40,865 nt of DNA from Mycolicibacterium malmesburyense (lineage in GTDB: Bacteria; Actinomycetota; Actinomycetes; Mycobacteriales; Mycobacteriaceae): positions 1 through 40,865 of the forward strand of contig NZ_CVTB01000268.1 of the NCBI RefSeq assembly GCF_001050015.1. The letters are read 5' to 3'. The notes below the pieces were generated by a model that made no database searches, was not told the DNA's origin, and worked only from the letters and a program-made list of their open reading frames with translations. Numbering within the stretch: position 1 is the stretch's first letter; every line of letters begins with the position of its first letter. Positions 1 to 9,289 of this stretch are shown here, piece by piece. The position numbers and the translations under genes were made by a program.

Positions 1-723
1 GCCACGCCGTTCCTCGTCGGGCTGCTCGCCGCCGCCGAGCGGGCCGCAACGCGGTTACCGGAGTTGAAGGTGTTCATCTGCGGCGGTGCGTCGGTGCCGC
101 CGTCGCTGATCCGCGACGCCACTGCGTATTTCGAGGGGGCGGCGGTGTCGCGCGTCTACGGGTCGACGGAAGTTCCGGTGACCACGGTCGGTTCACTGGA
201 CGACGTCGATCACGCCGCCGATACCGACGGAAGGCCGGGGATCGCCGATATCAAGCTGGTCGACGGCGAGATCCGGGCCCGCGGACCGCAGATGCTGGCG
301 GGCTACCTGCATCCCGAAGACGAGACGGCCTCCTTCGACGACGAAGGCTACTTCCGCACCGGTGATCTCGGCAGCTGGGTCGATGACGACTTCCTGGTCG
401 TCACCGGCCGCGCGAAGGACATCATCATCCGCAACGGCGAGAACATCTCGCCCAAGGAGATCGAGGACATCCTCATCGCGCATCCGGGCATCGCCGAGAT
501 CGCGGTCGTCGGCGTGCCGGACGAGCGCACCGGGGAGCGGGCGTGCGCCGTCGTCGTCGCCACCGATCGACCGCCGCCCGATGTGGCGGACATGCGTGCC
601 CTGCTCGAGGAGCACGGCGTGGCCCGGTTCAAATCGCCCGAGCAGGTGGTGGTTTGGGAGGCGTTACCGAAGAACGACGCCGGAAAAGTGTTGAAGCATC
701 GGATACGGGCGGAGCTGATATGA
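1..723 (+). CDS. Acyl-CoA ligase (AMP-binding), C-terminal part only
   Basis: This is the last 240 residues of an ANL-superfamily acyl-CoA ligase. The reading frame is open from base 1, so the 5' part lies outside the window. Visible motifs are YGSTE (ATP-binding A5-type), a YFRTGDLG hinge-side motif, GRAKDIIIRNGENISPKEIE (the conserved A8 region) and a C-terminal NDAGKVLK, whose lysine is the expected catalytic residue for adenylation. The family activates a carboxylic acid to an acyl-AMP and then to a CoA thioester in the cytoplasm. The stop codon overlaps the next start as ATGA (720-723), so the gene is translationally coupled to the downstream dehydrogenase. The natural substrate cannot be read from the sequence; a fatty, alicyclic or steroid-side-chain acid would fit the neighbourhood. 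The family call is secure. Confidence 0.9.
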   Translation, partial: ATPFLVGLLAAAERAATRLPELKVFICGGASVPPSLIRDATAYFEGAAVSRVYGSTEVPVTTVGSLDDVDHAADTDGRPGIADIKLVDGEIRARGPQMLAGYLHPEDETASFDDEGYFRTGDLGSWVDDDFLVVTGRAKDIIIRNGENISPKEIEDILIAHPGIAEIAVVGVPDERTGERACAVVVATDRPPPDVADMRALLEEHGVARFKSPEQVVVWEALPKNDAGKVLKHRIRAELI

Positions 724-1523
724 CCGCGGACGCGAGGAGCGAAATGGTTCAGGTAGCGATCGTGACCGGGGCGAGCAGCGGCATCGGCTTCGGCTGTGCG
801 ACCAAACTGGCCGAGGCCGGCATGGCGGTGGTGGGCACCGGCCGCGACGAAGCCCGGCTCGCCGAGTTGGAGCAGGCGATCGGCGACGCCGAACGGGTCG
901 CGACGGTCGCCGTCGACCTCACCGCCGACGATGCGCCGCAACGGATCGTGCAGGCCGCGCTGGACCGGTGGGGGCGCATCGACTTCCTGGTCAACAACGC
1001 GGGCGTGGGCAGCCCGAAACCGTTGCACGAGACCGACGACGAAACTCTCGACTACTTCCTCGGGCTGATGCTGCGGGCCCCCTTCCGCCTGGCCCGAGAC
1101 GTGATCGTGCACATGAAGCCGGGTTCGGGGATCGTCAACGTGACGTCGACGTTCGCGGTCGTCGGCGGACTGCGCGGCGGGGCGTACTCCGCCGCCAAGG
1201 GCGGGCTGACGTCGCTGACGCAGCACATGGCATGCCAGTACGGCCCGCAGGGCATCCGGTGCAACGCAGTGGCTCCCGGGGTCACCCTGACGCCGATGGT
1301 GGCGACGCGCCTCGAAGACGAGCGGTTCCGCAAGATCAACACCGAGATGACCCCGTATCCGCGCCTCGGCGAGGTGAACGACATCGCCAGCACCGTGGCA
1401 TTCCTGTGCTCGGAAGGCGCGAGTTTCATCAACGGGCAGACGATCGTCGTCGACGGCGGGTGGAGTTCGACGAAATACCTGTCGGACTTCGCGCTCAACT
1501 CCGAGTGGGTGGCGCGGCAGTGA
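720..1523 (+). CDS. Short-chain dehydrogenase/reductase (SDR)
   Basis: A 267-residue classical SDR oxidoreductase, the usual length for the family. It has the nucleotide-binding TGASSGIG (residues 16-23), NNAG (92-95), a catalytic Ser143, and the Tyr156-x-x-x-Lys160 pair. It should oxidise or reduce a hydroxy/keto group with NAD(P)(H) in the cytoplasm. The start at 720 overlaps the preceding stop as ATGA and has GGAG at 711-714. A second ATG at 744 (residue 9) has a good AGGAG at 735-739 and would give 259 residues, so the exact start is uncertain. The gene lies between two acyl-CoA ligases and overlaps both, which suggests a three-step CoA-ester degradation or modification route. Its substrate is not recognisable. 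Confidence 0.9.
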   Translation: MTADARSEMVQVAIVTGASSGIGFGCATKLAEAGMAVVGTGRDEARLAELEQAIGDAERVATVAVDLTADDAPQRIVQAALDRWGRIDFLVNNAGVGSPKPLHETDDETLDYFLGLMLRAPFRLARDVIVHMKPGSGIVNVTSTFAVVGGLRGGAYSAAKGGLTSLTQHMACQYGPQGIRCNAVAPGVTLTPMVATRLEDERFRKINTEMTPYPRLGEVNDIASTVAFLCSEGASFINGQTIVVDGGWSSTKYLSDFALNSEWVARQ

Positions 1524-2980
1524 ATTTGTTCGCCCTGCTCGATCAGGCCGCGAGCCGCTTCGGCGACCGCGGCGCGGTGTATCGCGGTGAGCGCCAACAT
1601 CAGACGTGGGCGCAGCTGCGGGAGCGGTCCCTGCGGTTGGCCGCGTCGCTCGGTGAACGCGGCGCGCGTATCGCCGTCGCCAGCGAGAACTGCCCGCAGA
1701 TCATCGAGCTGATGTTCGGGGTGTGGGCGGCCGAATGCGTGTACGTGCCCATCAACTACAAGCTGCATCCGCGGGAGATGGTGCAGATCCTCGAGGACTC
1801 CGGCGCCACACAGGTGTTCGCTTCGCCGAAGATCGCGTCGGCGCTCGGACCGGAAACCGGGGTGCCGATCGCGGTCATCGGGACCGATGATTACGAAAAG
1901 TGGTTCAGCGCACCGCCTTCGACGCCACCGACCACCGATCCCGAAACGCTGGCGTGGCTGTTCTACACCAGTGGCACCACGGGGAAGTCGAAGGGCGCGA
2001 TGCTGTCGCACCGCAACCTGATGGCGATGACGGTGTCACACCTGGCCGACTTCGACGCTCCCGACGAGAACTGCACGCTGGTGCACGGCGCTCCGATGTC
2101 GCACGGTTCGGGCCTCTACATCCCGCCGTACGTGCTGCGCGCGGCGCGCCAGGTGATCCCCGAGTCGGGGGCGTTCGAGCCCGACGAGTTCCTCGATCTG
2201 TGCGAGCGCCATCCCGGCTGCAGCGCGTTCCTCGCGCCGACGATGGTGCAGCGGCTGGTGCAGACCGGCCGGTCCTGTCCGCACAACCTGCGCACCATCG
2301 TCTACGGCGGCGGCCCGATGTACGTCGAGAGCCTGAAGAAGGCGATGGCCGCGTTCGGGCCGGTCTTCGTGCAGCTGTACGGGCAAGGTGAGGCGCCGAT
2401 GACGATCACGGGCCTGCGCCGAGCCGACCACGTTGACTCCGACGACGCGGTGCTCGGATCGGTGGGCTATGCGCGGTCGGGGGTCGACGTGGCCGTGCTG
2501 CGGGCCGACGGGACGCCCGCGGAGGTCGGCGAGATCGGCGAGATCGTCTGCCGCGGTGACGTCGTGATGTCGGGTTACTGGCAGAACCCCAAGGCGACCG
2601 CCGCGACGTTGCACAACGGCTGGCTGCACACCGGCGACATGGGTTCCTTCGACGACCGCGGATACCTCACGCTGCGCGATCGGTCCAAGGACGTGGTGAT
2701 CAGCGGCGGTAGCAACATCTATCCCCGCGAAGTCGAGGAGGTGCTGCTCGAACATCCGGGTGTGGTCGAGGCCGGGGTCGTCGGCGCCTCCGACGAGGAG
2801 TGGGGCGAGGTGGTGGTGGCCTTCATCGTCGGGTCGGCGTCGCAGGAAGAGTTGGACGCCCACCTGCTCGAGCGCATCGCCCGGTTCAAGCGGCCGAAAC
2901 GCTACGAGTTCATCGACGAGCTGCCGAAGAACAGCTACGGCAAGGTGCTCAAAAGGGAGTTGCGCGACCGGTTGCGCTGA
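1520..2980 (+). CDS. Acyl-CoA ligase (FadD-like, AMP-binding)
   Basis: A complete 486-residue ANL-superfamily ligase. It starts at a GTG that overlaps the dehydrogenase stop (GTGA, 1520-1523), so it is the third coupled gene of the operon. Motifs in order are the P-loop-like FYTSGTTGKSKG, YGQGEAPMT in place of the usual YGxTE, LHTGDMGSFDDRGY, the A8-type DRSKDVVISGGSNIYPREVE, and the C-terminal SYGKVLKREL with the expected catalytic lysine. It should convert a carboxylate, ATP and CoA to an acyl-CoA. Two different ligases in one operon suggest either two related acids or an acid and its shortened product. The length is on the short side for fatty acyl-CoA synthetases and closer to medium-chain or aromatic ligases. 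The substrate is unknown. Confidence 0.9.
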   Translation: MNLFALLDQAASRFGDRGAVYRGERQHQTWAQLRERSLRLAASLGERGARIAVASENCPQIIELMFGVWAAECVYVPINYKLHPREMVQILEDSGATQVFASPKIASALGPETGVPIAVIGTDDYEKWFSAPPSTPPTTDPETLAWLFYTSGTTGKSKGAMLSHRNLMAMTVSHLADFDAPDENCTLVHGAPMSHGSGLYIPPYVLRAARQVIPESGAFEPDEFLDLCERHPGCSAFLAPTMVQRLVQTGRSCPHNLRTIVYGGGPMYVESLKKAMAAFGPVFVQLYGQGEAPMTITGLRRADHVDSDDAVLGSVGYARSGVDVAVLRADGTPAEVGEIGEIVCRGDVVMSGYWQNPKATAATLHNGWLHTGDMGSFDDRGYLTLRDRSKDVVISGGSNIYPREVEEVLLEHPGVVEAGVVGASDEEWGEVVVAFIVGSASQEELDAHLLERIARFKRPKRYEFIDELPKNSYGKVLKRELRDRLR

Positions 2981-3065
2981 TCTGTGTGCGTCATCACAGC
3001 CGGTAGTCGGTTTCGGGGCGGATCCGCAGGGGTATGAGGCGGGCTGCTCGACCGATAGGGAAACG

Positions 3066-3344
3066 ATGACCGACCACATGCTCACCGCCGAAGGTTCGCC
3101 GGCCTCCGACCGCCTGGCCACCGCGGCGTTGTTCCTGCATGCGATCGCGCTTCTGGCGTCGACGGCCTGCCTGGCCGCCTTCCTCGTCGGCCACACGACG
3201 GTCGCCATCGCGGCCGGTGCGCTCGCGGTGCTGCACCTGGTCGGCGCGCGGGCCACCCTGTTCCTCGACGGCAACCTCGAGAGGCGTCGCCTCGGCCGAT
3301 CGGCCCGTCTCGGCGACTACGCCCTCGCCGGCGGCACTGCCTGA
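3066..3344 (+). CDS. Small membrane protein, unknown function
   Basis: A 92-residue protein starting at an ATG with a clear AGGGA-type ribosome binding site (3057-3061). It has two hydrophobic segments, about residues 19-40 (LATAALFLHAIALLAS...) and 43-60, joined by a short turn, and then a basic tail (ERRRLGRSARLG). Two membrane spans are likely, with the basic tail on the cytoplasmic side. I do not recognise the family. It lies 85 bp after the acyl-CoA ligase operon and is convergent with the toxin-like SRPBCC gene. The good start site and clear hydrophobic pattern support a real gene, but no function can be assigned. Confidence 0.6.
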   Translation: MTDHMLTAEGSPASDRLATAALFLHAIALLASTACLAAFLVGHTTVAIAAGALAVLHLVGARATLFLDGNLERRRLGRSARLGDYALAGGTA

Positions 3345-3371
3345 CGCACGTTCACCCGACTGTGCGAGGGA

Positions 3372-3818
3372 TCAGGCCGGCGCGAAGACCGTCTTGAACC
3401 GGTTCAGTGACTCCTGGATGTCGCCTTTGAGCGCCCCGGCGACCACCATGCCGATGGGGCCGAACAGCGCGGGCCCACCGAGGTGCACGTCGAACGTCAC
3501 CGTCGATCCGGCGGGCTCCTTCTCGGCGGGCTTCACCTTGCCGATCAGTTTGACCCTGACACCGCCCTTACCGTCACCGTTGAGCGTCATGGCCTCCGGC
3601 GGACGGTAGTGCACGATGGTCCACTTGATCCGGTTCGGCATGCCCTTGACCTCGACGATCGACTCCAGCGTCGTGCCCTTTTCGAGCGTCTCGGGCAGCT
3701 TGCTGCGCCACACCCGGTGGATGCTCAGCCACTCCCTGTAGCGGGAAAGGTCGGATGCGCACGACCACGCCTGCTCCGGCGGCAGGGGGACGTCGACGGA
3801 TACCGAGAGTTTGGCCAT
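3372..3818 (-). CDS. SRPBCC-fold protein, Rv0910-type toxin homologue
   Basis: A 148-residue protein that I recognise as the homologue of M. tuberculosis Rv0910. It starts MAKLSVSVDVPLPPEQAW, contains YREWLSIHRVWRSKLPE and VKGMPNRIKWTIV, and ends near SLNRFKTVFAPA. The fold family (SRPBCC, polyketide-cyclase-like) forms a deep hydrophobic ligand pocket. In M. tuberculosis Rv0910 has been listed as the toxin of a pair with Rv0909; its mechanism is not something I can confirm. It starts 3 bp after the stop of the antitoxin-like gene, so the two are co-transcribed and probably translationally coupled. It is the last gene of the operon. The family call is firm; the toxin role is taken from the annotated homologue. 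Confidence 0.88.
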   Translation of the reverse strand: MAKLSVSVDVPLPPEQAWSCASDLSRYREWLSIHRVWRSKLPETLEKGTTLESIVEVKGMPNRIKWTIVHYRPPEAMTLNGDGKGGVRVKLIGKVKPAEKEPAGSTVTFDVHLGGPALFGPIGMVVAGALKGDIQESLNRFKTVFAPA

Positions 3819-3821
3819 GTC

Positions 3822-4091
3822 CTACGGCTGCTGGGGCGGCTGCGGCGGCGGCGCCTGGGGCGGCTGCGCCTGGGGTGGCTGCTGCGGCGCCTGCGACGGC
3901 GGCGGGGCGCCCTGCGCGGACGGGTTGTCCTTGTTCACGTAGTTGCGCGCAGCGTCCTGGGCCTTGTCGACGTGCTGGGCGTATTTGCCCTGCGTCTTCT
4001 TGTCGACCATGTCACCGGCCTTGTCGATCGCGGTGTCCACCTTGTCGGCGTTCTTGGCCAGCAGATTCTTCACCTTGTCGAGAAATGCCAT
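3822..4091 (-). CDS. MT0933-like antitoxin homologue (Rv0909 type) with Pro/Gln tail
   Basis: An 89-residue protein. The first 55 residues are rich in Lys, Asp and Ala (FLDKVKNLLAKNADKVDTAI, then KTQGKYAQHVDKAQDAARNYV) and look helical and amphipathic. This matches the Rv0909/MT0933-like antitoxin family, whose M. tuberculosis member is about 59 residues as I recall. The last roughly 30 residues are almost only Pro, Gln and Ala and look like a lineage-specific low-complexity extension. The gene sits 10 bp after ctpE and 3 bp before the SRPBCC toxin homologue. The antitoxin role is inferred from the family name and pairing, not seen directly. Confidence 0.85.
   Translation of the reverse strand: MAFLDKVKNLLAKNADKVDTAIDKAGDMVDKKTQGKYAQHVDKAQDAARNYVNKDNPSAQGAPPPSQAPQQPPQAQPPQAPPPQPPQQP
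3825..3916. repeat. Low-complexity Pro/Gln-coding tract
   Basis: An imperfect run of ggcggctg / gcgcctgggg units on the plus strand, which encodes the Pro/Gln/Ala-rich tail of the antitoxin-like protein on the minus strand. It is likely to vary in length between strains by slippage. Confidence 0.6.
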
Positions 4092-4101
4092 GTGCCCAAC
4101 C

Positions 4102-6504
4102 CTACTCGGATCGCCACAGCCGACGGCGCTCTCCCAACACCGCTCCCTGCACCCACCAGATCACCTCGATTGCGGCGGCCGCGATCAAGCCGATGGCCAG
4201 GCCGATCGACGTCGTCTTGGCGTTGGAGATGTCGAGCATGAACAGTTCCTGCGCCAGCGGCAGCGAGAAGATCACCACGTAGGCCAGGCCCGAGACGACG
4301 ACCAGCGCGACCCGCCACCACTGGTAGGGGCGCGCCACGACCGCGAGCACCCAGATCGCCCCGGTCAGCAGGGTCAGGAGCGCCGCCGTCGACGCCTGGG
4401 TCTGCTCGACCGGCGTGGCCTCGCGGCCCTCATAAGCGACCAGGTACGAGACGAACGTCGCGACGCCGATGACCAGACCCGACGGCAGGGCCGCCGTCAT
4501 CACGCGGCGTACGAATCCCGGATGGGCGCGTTCCTTGTTGGGCGCCAGAGACAGGATGAACGCCGGGATGCCGATGGTGAACCACGCCGCGATCGTGACG
4601 TGGATGGGCTGGAACGGGAACAGCAGCGGGTCGGTGCCGAAGATCTTCGACGCCAGACCGGCCAGGCCGACGAACGTCGCCAGCAGCACCGAGTAGACGG
4701 TCTTGGTCAGGAACAGGTTCGAGACCCGCTCGATGTTGCCGATCACCCGGCGGCCCTCGCCGACGACATACGGCAACGTCGCGAACTTGTTGTCGAGCAA
4801 CACGATCTGCGCCACCGCGCGCGAAGCCGAGCTGCCCGAACCCATCGCGACGCCGATGTCGGCGTCCTTGAGCGCGAGCACGTCGTTGACGCCGTCGCCG
4901 GTCATCGCGACCGTGTGCCCGCGGGACTGCAGCGCGTGCACCATCGCGCGCTTCTGGTCGGGCCGCACGCGGCCGAACGTCGTGTGCGTTTCGAGCGCAT
5001 CGGCCAGTTCGTCGTCGGCCTCCGGCAGGTTCCTGGCGTCCATGCACTCCCCGTGCAGGCCCAGCGACCCCGCGACGGCGCCCACCGACACAGCGTTGTC
5101 ACCGGAGATGACCTTGATCGATACTTTCTGCGAGGCAAAGTAATCGAGGGTGTCACGGGCGTCGGGCCGGATCCGCTGTTCGAGCACCACGAGCGCGGCG
5201 GGCGCCACGCAGCCGGGGGCGTCGGGATGGTCGACGGGCAGGTCGCTGCGCCCGAGCAGCAGCACCCGCAGCCCGGACGATCCGATCCGCTCGGCCTCTT
5301 CGGCGACCGGCGAGCCCGGTTCGCAGAGCACGTCGGGCGCGCCGATCACCCAGTTACCGTGCTCACCGTAGGAGGCGCCGCTCCACTTGGTCGCGGACTT
5401 GAACGGTGCGACGGCCGTCGCGGTCCACCCGGGGGGCATCTTGTACGCCTCGGCGATGGCCTGCATGCTCGCGTTCGGCCGGGCGTCGTCGGCGGCGAGT
5501 TGGGCCAGGATGTTGCCGACGTCGACCTCGTCGAGCTGCTCGAGATCGGAAACCCGCATACCGTTCTCGGTCAGGGTGCCGGTCTTGTCGGCGCAGACGA
5601 CGTCGACGCGAGCCAGACCCTCGATCGCGGGCAGTTCGTTGATTAGACACTGCCTGCGGCCCAACCGGATCACGCCGACCGCGAACGCGATCGACGTCAT
5701 CAAAACCAGCCCCTCGGGCACCATCGGCACCAGCGCGCCGACCATCGCCAGCACCGAGCGCCGCCAACCCGATTCGGTGGTGAACAGCTGGGTGTAGATG
5801 GTCAGCAGCCCGGCGGGGACCAGCAGGTACGTGATGAACTGCAGAATCTTGTTGATCCCGCTGCGCAGTTCGGAGTTCACCAGGGTGAACTTGCTGGCCT
5901 CTTCGGCGAGCTTGGCCGCGTAGGCTTCCCGGCCGACCTTGGTGGCGCGGTAGGCGCCCGAACCGGCGACGACGAAACTGCCCGACATGACCTGATCGCC
6001 AACGTCTTTGGCGATCGGATCGGCTTCCCCGGTGAGCAATGACTCGTCGACCTCGAGGTTGGCGTCCTCGACCACCTCGCCGTCGACGACGATCTGGTCG
6101 CCGGGCCCGAGTTCGATGACGTCGTCGAGGACAATCTCGTTGGGGCTCAACTGTTGAACCACGGGTCCGGCGTCGGTCTGCCTGCGCACCAACGGTTTCG
6201 TCTGACCGACGATCGCGAGCTTGTCGAGTGTCCGCTTCGCGCGCAGCTCCTGGATGATGCCGATGCCGCTGTTAGCGATGATCAGCAATCCGAACGCGCC
6301 GTTGATGACCGAACCGGTGGACAGCACGATGATCAGCAGGACGCCGAGAATCGCGTTGATGCGGGTGAACACGTTGGCCCGCACGATGTCGGAGACGCTG
6401 CGCGCCGCCCGCGTCGGGACGTCGTTGGTCTTTCCTTCGGCGATGCGTTGCGCGACCTCGGCTTCGGTGAGCCCGGCTGCCTGTATTTCGGGTGCGGCGG
6501 TCAC
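4102..6504 (-). CDS. ctpE: P-type ATPase CtpE (calcium-type transporter)
   Basis: An 800-residue P-type ATPase whose size and position match M. tuberculosis CtpE (Rv0908). Motifs are LTGE (157-160, actuator domain), PEGL (263-266, membrane helix 4), the phosphorylated Asp306 in [13 protein letters not shown] in the nucleotide-binding domain, and TGDGVND (535-541). About six more membrane helices follow in the C-terminal third. CtpE in M. smegmatis has been reported as a calcium-uptake ATPase, so calcium is the best substrate guess. The motif set is unlike CPx heavy-metal pumps. The start is a GTG that overlaps the stop of the upstream lipoprotein gene (GTGA, 6501-6504), which shows translational coupling inside the conserved operon. 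Confidence 0.93.
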   Translation of the reverse strand: MTAAPEIQAAGLTEAEVAQRIAEGKTNDVPTRAARSVSDIVRANVFTRINAILGVLLIIVLSTGSVINGAFGLLIIANSGIGIIQELRAKRTLDKLAIVGQTKPLVRRQTDAGPVVQQLSPNEIVLDDVIELGPGDQIVVDGEVVEDANLEVDESLLTGEADPIAKDVGDQVMSGSFVVAGSGAYRATKVGREAYAAKLAEEASKFTLVNSELRSGINKILQFITYLLVPAGLLTIYTQLFTTESGWRRSVLAMVGALVPMVPEGLVLMTSIAFAVGVIRLGRRQCLINELPAIEGLARVDVVCADKTGTLTENGMRVSDLEQLDEVDVGNILAQLAADDARPNASMQAIAEAYKMPPGWTATAVAPFKSATKWSGASYGEHGNWVIGAPDVLCEPGSPVAEEAERIGSSGLRVLLLGRSDLPVDHPDAPGCVAPAALVVLEQRIRPDARDTLDYFASQKVSIKVISGDNAVSVGAVAGSLGLHGECMDARNLPEADDELADALETHTTFGRVRPDQKRAMVHALQSRGHTVAMTGDGVNDVLALKDADIGVAMGSGSSASRAVAQIVLLDNKFATLPYVVGEGRRVIGNIERVSNLFLTKTVYSVLLATFVGLAGLASKIFGTDPLLFPFQPIHVTIAAWFTIGIPAFILSLAPNKERAHPGFVRRVMTAALPSGLVIGVATFVSYLVAYEGREATPVEQTQASTAALLTLLTGAIWVLAVVARPYQWWRVALVVVSGLAYVVIFSLPLAQELFMLDISNAKTTSIGLAIGLIAAAAIEVIWWVQGAVLGERRRLWRSE

Positions 6505-8084
6505 TTGACGAACGTCCCCTTCTTGAACGTGTCGTAATACTCCAGGGTGAGGTTGTTGCCATCGAACACTGCGGTGGAAATCGTTCCCGGCGGGGCGTTC
6601 TCGGTGACGAAAGAGAACGTGAAGGTGTTACCGTCCCAGTGCTCGAGTGGCACATCGAACTTCGGGCCGAGAGCCAACCGCAGCTTGCCGTCCCGTTCGG
6701 TGATCCTGGCCGGCCCCCAGTAGTCGTTGTTGTAAGTGCCGACGTAGGACGCCGGCGGCGCCGCGGGTGCGGGGTTGGCCGGCGGCTGCTTGCCCACCAG
6801 CGACCCGACCGGTTTCTCCATCTTCTGGAACGCGGCGTTGTACAGGCCGTACCAGTCCTCGCGCACCTCGCCGAACTGCACCAGGTCGGCGAACTGCGCG
6901 GTCAGCGATTCGGGCACCCCCGAGGGAGTGGCGTTGGTGAGCGCGACGATCGCGACGTCGGCGGACGGCAGGATCAAGAAGTTCGTCCCGGTGCCGAGCT
7001 CGAACGCGCCGGAGTGGCTCAGTTCCATGCGCGCCGCCGAGGTCGAACTGACGTTGAAGCCGAAGCCGTAGAAGCCCGACCGCATGGCGGGTTCGGTGGC
7101 CGGGCTCGACACGATCTGGGGTGTGACCGCCGGCAGGAGGGCGTCGGCGGCGACGATCTGCTTGCCGTCGTGGCCACCGTTGGCCAGCACCATGGCGAGC
7201 CAGCGCGTCATGTCGTTGACCGACGAACTCGCCCCGCCCGCCGGGGCTTCCGGATCGGCGTCACGGACGAAAGCGGGCTCGTAGCGAGCGTCCATGTGGA
7301 TGTGGCCGATCGCGCGGTCGGTCCGGGCTTCGTAGTCGGCGAACCGGTAGCTGGTCCGGCGCATGCCCAGCGGGCGGAACAGCACGTCGTCGGCGAGCGC
7401 CTCCCAGGGCTTACCCGCACCGACCGCGACCGCCTCCGCGCCCGCGGTGTATCCGAAATTGGTGTAGGCGTAGGAGATCCGGAACGGGTCCAGCGGAAGC
7501 TGACGGAGCCGCTCGAGCACCTGCCTGCGGTCGTAGCCGAGATCCTCGAGCATGTCCCCCGCATGGTCGGGCAGTCCGGACCGGTGCGACATCATGTCGC
7601 CGACGGTCACCATCGGGGTGACCGCCGGGTCGGACAGCGCGAACCACGGCAGCTTGGACACGATCGGGGTGTCCCAGCCGACGGCGCCCACACCGACCTG
7701 GTGTGCGACCACCGTCGCCGCAAGGGATTTCGACACCGAGGCGAGCTGGAACACCGTGTCCGCATTGACCCGGTTGCCCTCGTCGTCGGGTTTGGTGGCG
7801 TCCTTGACCCCGAAGCCCTTGGCGTACACGGTCTTTCCACCGTGCACGACGGCGACCGCCATGCCGGGGATGCCCGACTTGCGCAACAGGTCCTCGGCGA
7901 TGCCGTCGAGCTCGGCCACCGCGTTGCCGACAGCGTTTTCCGGCAGCGGCGTCGCGGGCACCAGCGGCGGCGGGACGTCGGACTGCGCGGTCGGCGACGG
8001 TTGCGGGGCGGGTTCGGCGGCCTCGCCGCCGCAGCCCGCAACGAGCAGCAGCCCCACGACGGCCGCCCTGGCCAGTGCTTTCAT
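6501..8084 (-). CDS. Serine beta-lactamase-like lipoprotein (Rv0907 homologue)
   Basis: A 527-residue exported protein. The start is set by a lipoprotein signal: [18 protein letters not shown], with Cys18 as the lipid-modified residue. The open frame extends further upstream but encodes nothing plausible. The enzyme core has the beta-lactamase/DD-peptidase serine motif Ser116-Val-Ser-Lys119, a Tyr-x-Asn (YTN) element near residue 225, and an HSG in place of KTG. A C-terminal domain ([13 protein letters not shown]...) resembles DUF3471. It should be a serine hydrolase outside the cytoplasmic membrane acting on peptidoglycan, an ester or an amide; the substrate is unknown. Length and synteny match Rv0907. 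It overlaps ctpE by 4 bp and follows the MBL-fold gene after 86 bp. Confidence 0.9.
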   Translation of the reverse strand: MKALARAAVVGLLLVAGCGGEAAEPAPQPSPTAQSDVPPPLVPATPLPENAVGNAVAELDGIAEDLLRKSGIPGMAVAVVHGGKTVYAKGFGVKDATKPDDEGNRVNADTVFQLASVSKSLAATVVAHQVGVGAVGWDTPIVSKLPWFALSDPAVTPMVTVGDMMSHRSGLPDHAGDMLEDLGYDRRQVLERLRQLPLDPFRISYAYTNFGYTAGAEAVAVGAGKPWEALADDVLFRPLGMRRTSYRFADYEARTDRAIGHIHMDARYEPAFVRDADPEAPAGGASSSVNDMTRWLAMVLANGGHDGKQIVAADALLPAVTPQIVSSPATEPAMRSGFYGFGFNVSSTSAARMELSHSGAFELGTGTNFLILPSADVAIVALTNATPSGVPESLTAQFADLVQFGEVREDWYGLYNAAFQKMEKPVGSLVGKQPPANPAPAAPPASYVGTYNNDYWGPARITERDGKLRLALGPKFDVPLEHWDGNTFTFSFVTENAPPGTISTAVFDGNNLTLEYYDTFKKGTFVK

Positions 8085-8170
8085 GAGCGAAACGGTAACC
8101 CGGCGAGCGCGCGGTTGCGGTGCGCGAACCGCGAGTACCTGCGATTGACCGCGGCGCCGGGCGGGACGAG

Positions 8171-9289
8171 CTAGAACCGCCACCAGTGGTTGAGCGGCGG
8201 GGCCGTGTCCAGCCGGACCCGCTGCCCCGGTTTGGGCACCGCGATCTGCACCTTTTCGGCGTCGGCGGCGCGCAGCAGCCGCTCGACCGGTTCGGCCCAG
8301 GGGTGCGGGGCGAGCCGGAAGGTGGCCCAGTGGATCGGCACCAGCAGGCCCTTGTCGGATTCGGCGACGTCGAGGTGCGCCTTCACCGCCTCCTCGGGGT
8401 TCATGTGGATGTCTGGCCACGCGGGGTGGTAGGCGCCGACGGGCAGCAGCGTCAGGTCGAACGGCCCGTGGTCCATCCCGATCTGGGCGAAGCTCTTGGT
8501 GTAGCCGGTGTCGCCGCCGAAGAAGGCCTTGTGCCGAGGGCCCATGATCACCCACGACGCCCACAGCGTGGTGTTACGGGACAGCAGCCGGCCGGAGAAG
8601 TGCCGCGCCGGCGTGCACACCAGGGTGAGCTCGCCGATCGTGTGGCTCTCGTGCCAGTCGAGCTCGACGATCCGGCTCTCCGCTATCCCCCATTTGCGCA
8701 GGTGGGCACCGATGCCCAGCGGTACGACGAACGGCGCCCGCTGGGTGCGCGCCAGCCCGGTGATCGTGTCCATGTCGAGGTGGTCGTAGTGGTCGTGGCT
8801 GACGATGATCGCGTCGACGGCGGCCAGGGCCTCGAGCGGAGCGGGCACCTCGTGCATGCGCTCGGGGCCCACCGTCTGCGACGGCGAGCAGCGGCGGCTC
8901 CACACGGGGTCGGCCAGCACGCGGTAGCCGTCGAGTTCGACGAGCGCCGAGGAGTGGCCGAACCAGCACGCCGACACCTGCGTCGAGTCGGGTTCGGTCG
9001 GCGAGGGCGTCACGACAGGGATCTCTCCCGCAGGCTTCCCGACGCCGCGCGACCCGATCAACTCGCGCACCAGGAGACGCTGCTGCTCCTGGTCGATGCT
9101 CAGCATCGAGGCCGGTTCGAGATTGATGAACACCCCGTCGCTGTAGTTCGAGGAGCGCCGCGCGACGCGTTCGATCTCCGTGGGCGAGGCCCCCAGCGCC
9201 GCGGGGGTGCCCTTGAGCGCGCGCAGGAACCAGCCGCCGGCCAGCAGTGAGGCCGTGCCGAAGCCGATGCGCAGCGCCGCCCGGATCAT
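8171..9289 (-). CDS. MBL-fold metal-dependent hydrolase (Rv0906 homologue)
   Basis: A 372-residue metallo-beta-lactamase-fold protein of the UlaG/NAPE-PLD-like type. The metal-binding motif is H165-D-H-Y-D-H170, preceded by WFGHSS (109-114); FFGGDTGY and PIHW supply further ligands. Residues 7-22 form one hydrophobic segment, probably a membrane anchor, followed by a basic linker. The chosen ATG overlaps the echA6 stop by one base (TGATG, 9287-9291). A longer open frame exists upstream but would run inside echA6. Length and position match Rv0906 exactly. NAPE-PLD relatives cleave phospholipid headgroups, so a lipid phosphodiester is possible, but the substrate cannot be read here. Confidence 0.9.
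   Translation of the reverse strand: MIRAALRIGFGTASLLAGGWFLRALKGTPAALGASPTEIERVARRSSNYSDGVFINLEPASMLSIDQEQQRLLVRELIGSRGVGKPAGEIPVVTPSPTEPDSTQVSACWFGHSSALVELDGYRVLADPVWSRRCSPSQTVGPERMHEVPAPLEALAAVDAIIVSHDHYDHLDMDTITGLARTQRAPFVVPLGIGAHLRKWGIAESRIVELDWHESHTIGELTLVCTPARHFSGRLLSRNTTLWASWVIMGPRHKAFFGGDTGYTKSFAQIGMDHGPFDLTLLPVGAYHPAWPDIHMNPEEAVKAHLDVAESDKGLLVPIHWATFRLAPHPWAEPVERLLRAADAEKVQIAVPKPGQRVRLDTAPPLNHWWRF

Noticed and set aside
6492..8174. Plus-strand frame of 560 codons opposite the lipoprotein gene
   Set aside because: The minus-strand gene has a lipobox, active-site motifs and synteny; the plus frame is a low-complexity shadow.
8085..8564. N-terminal extension of the serine hydrolase frame
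   Set aside because: It overlaps the MBL-fold gene in another frame and would bury the lipoprotein signal; the start at 8084 is better.
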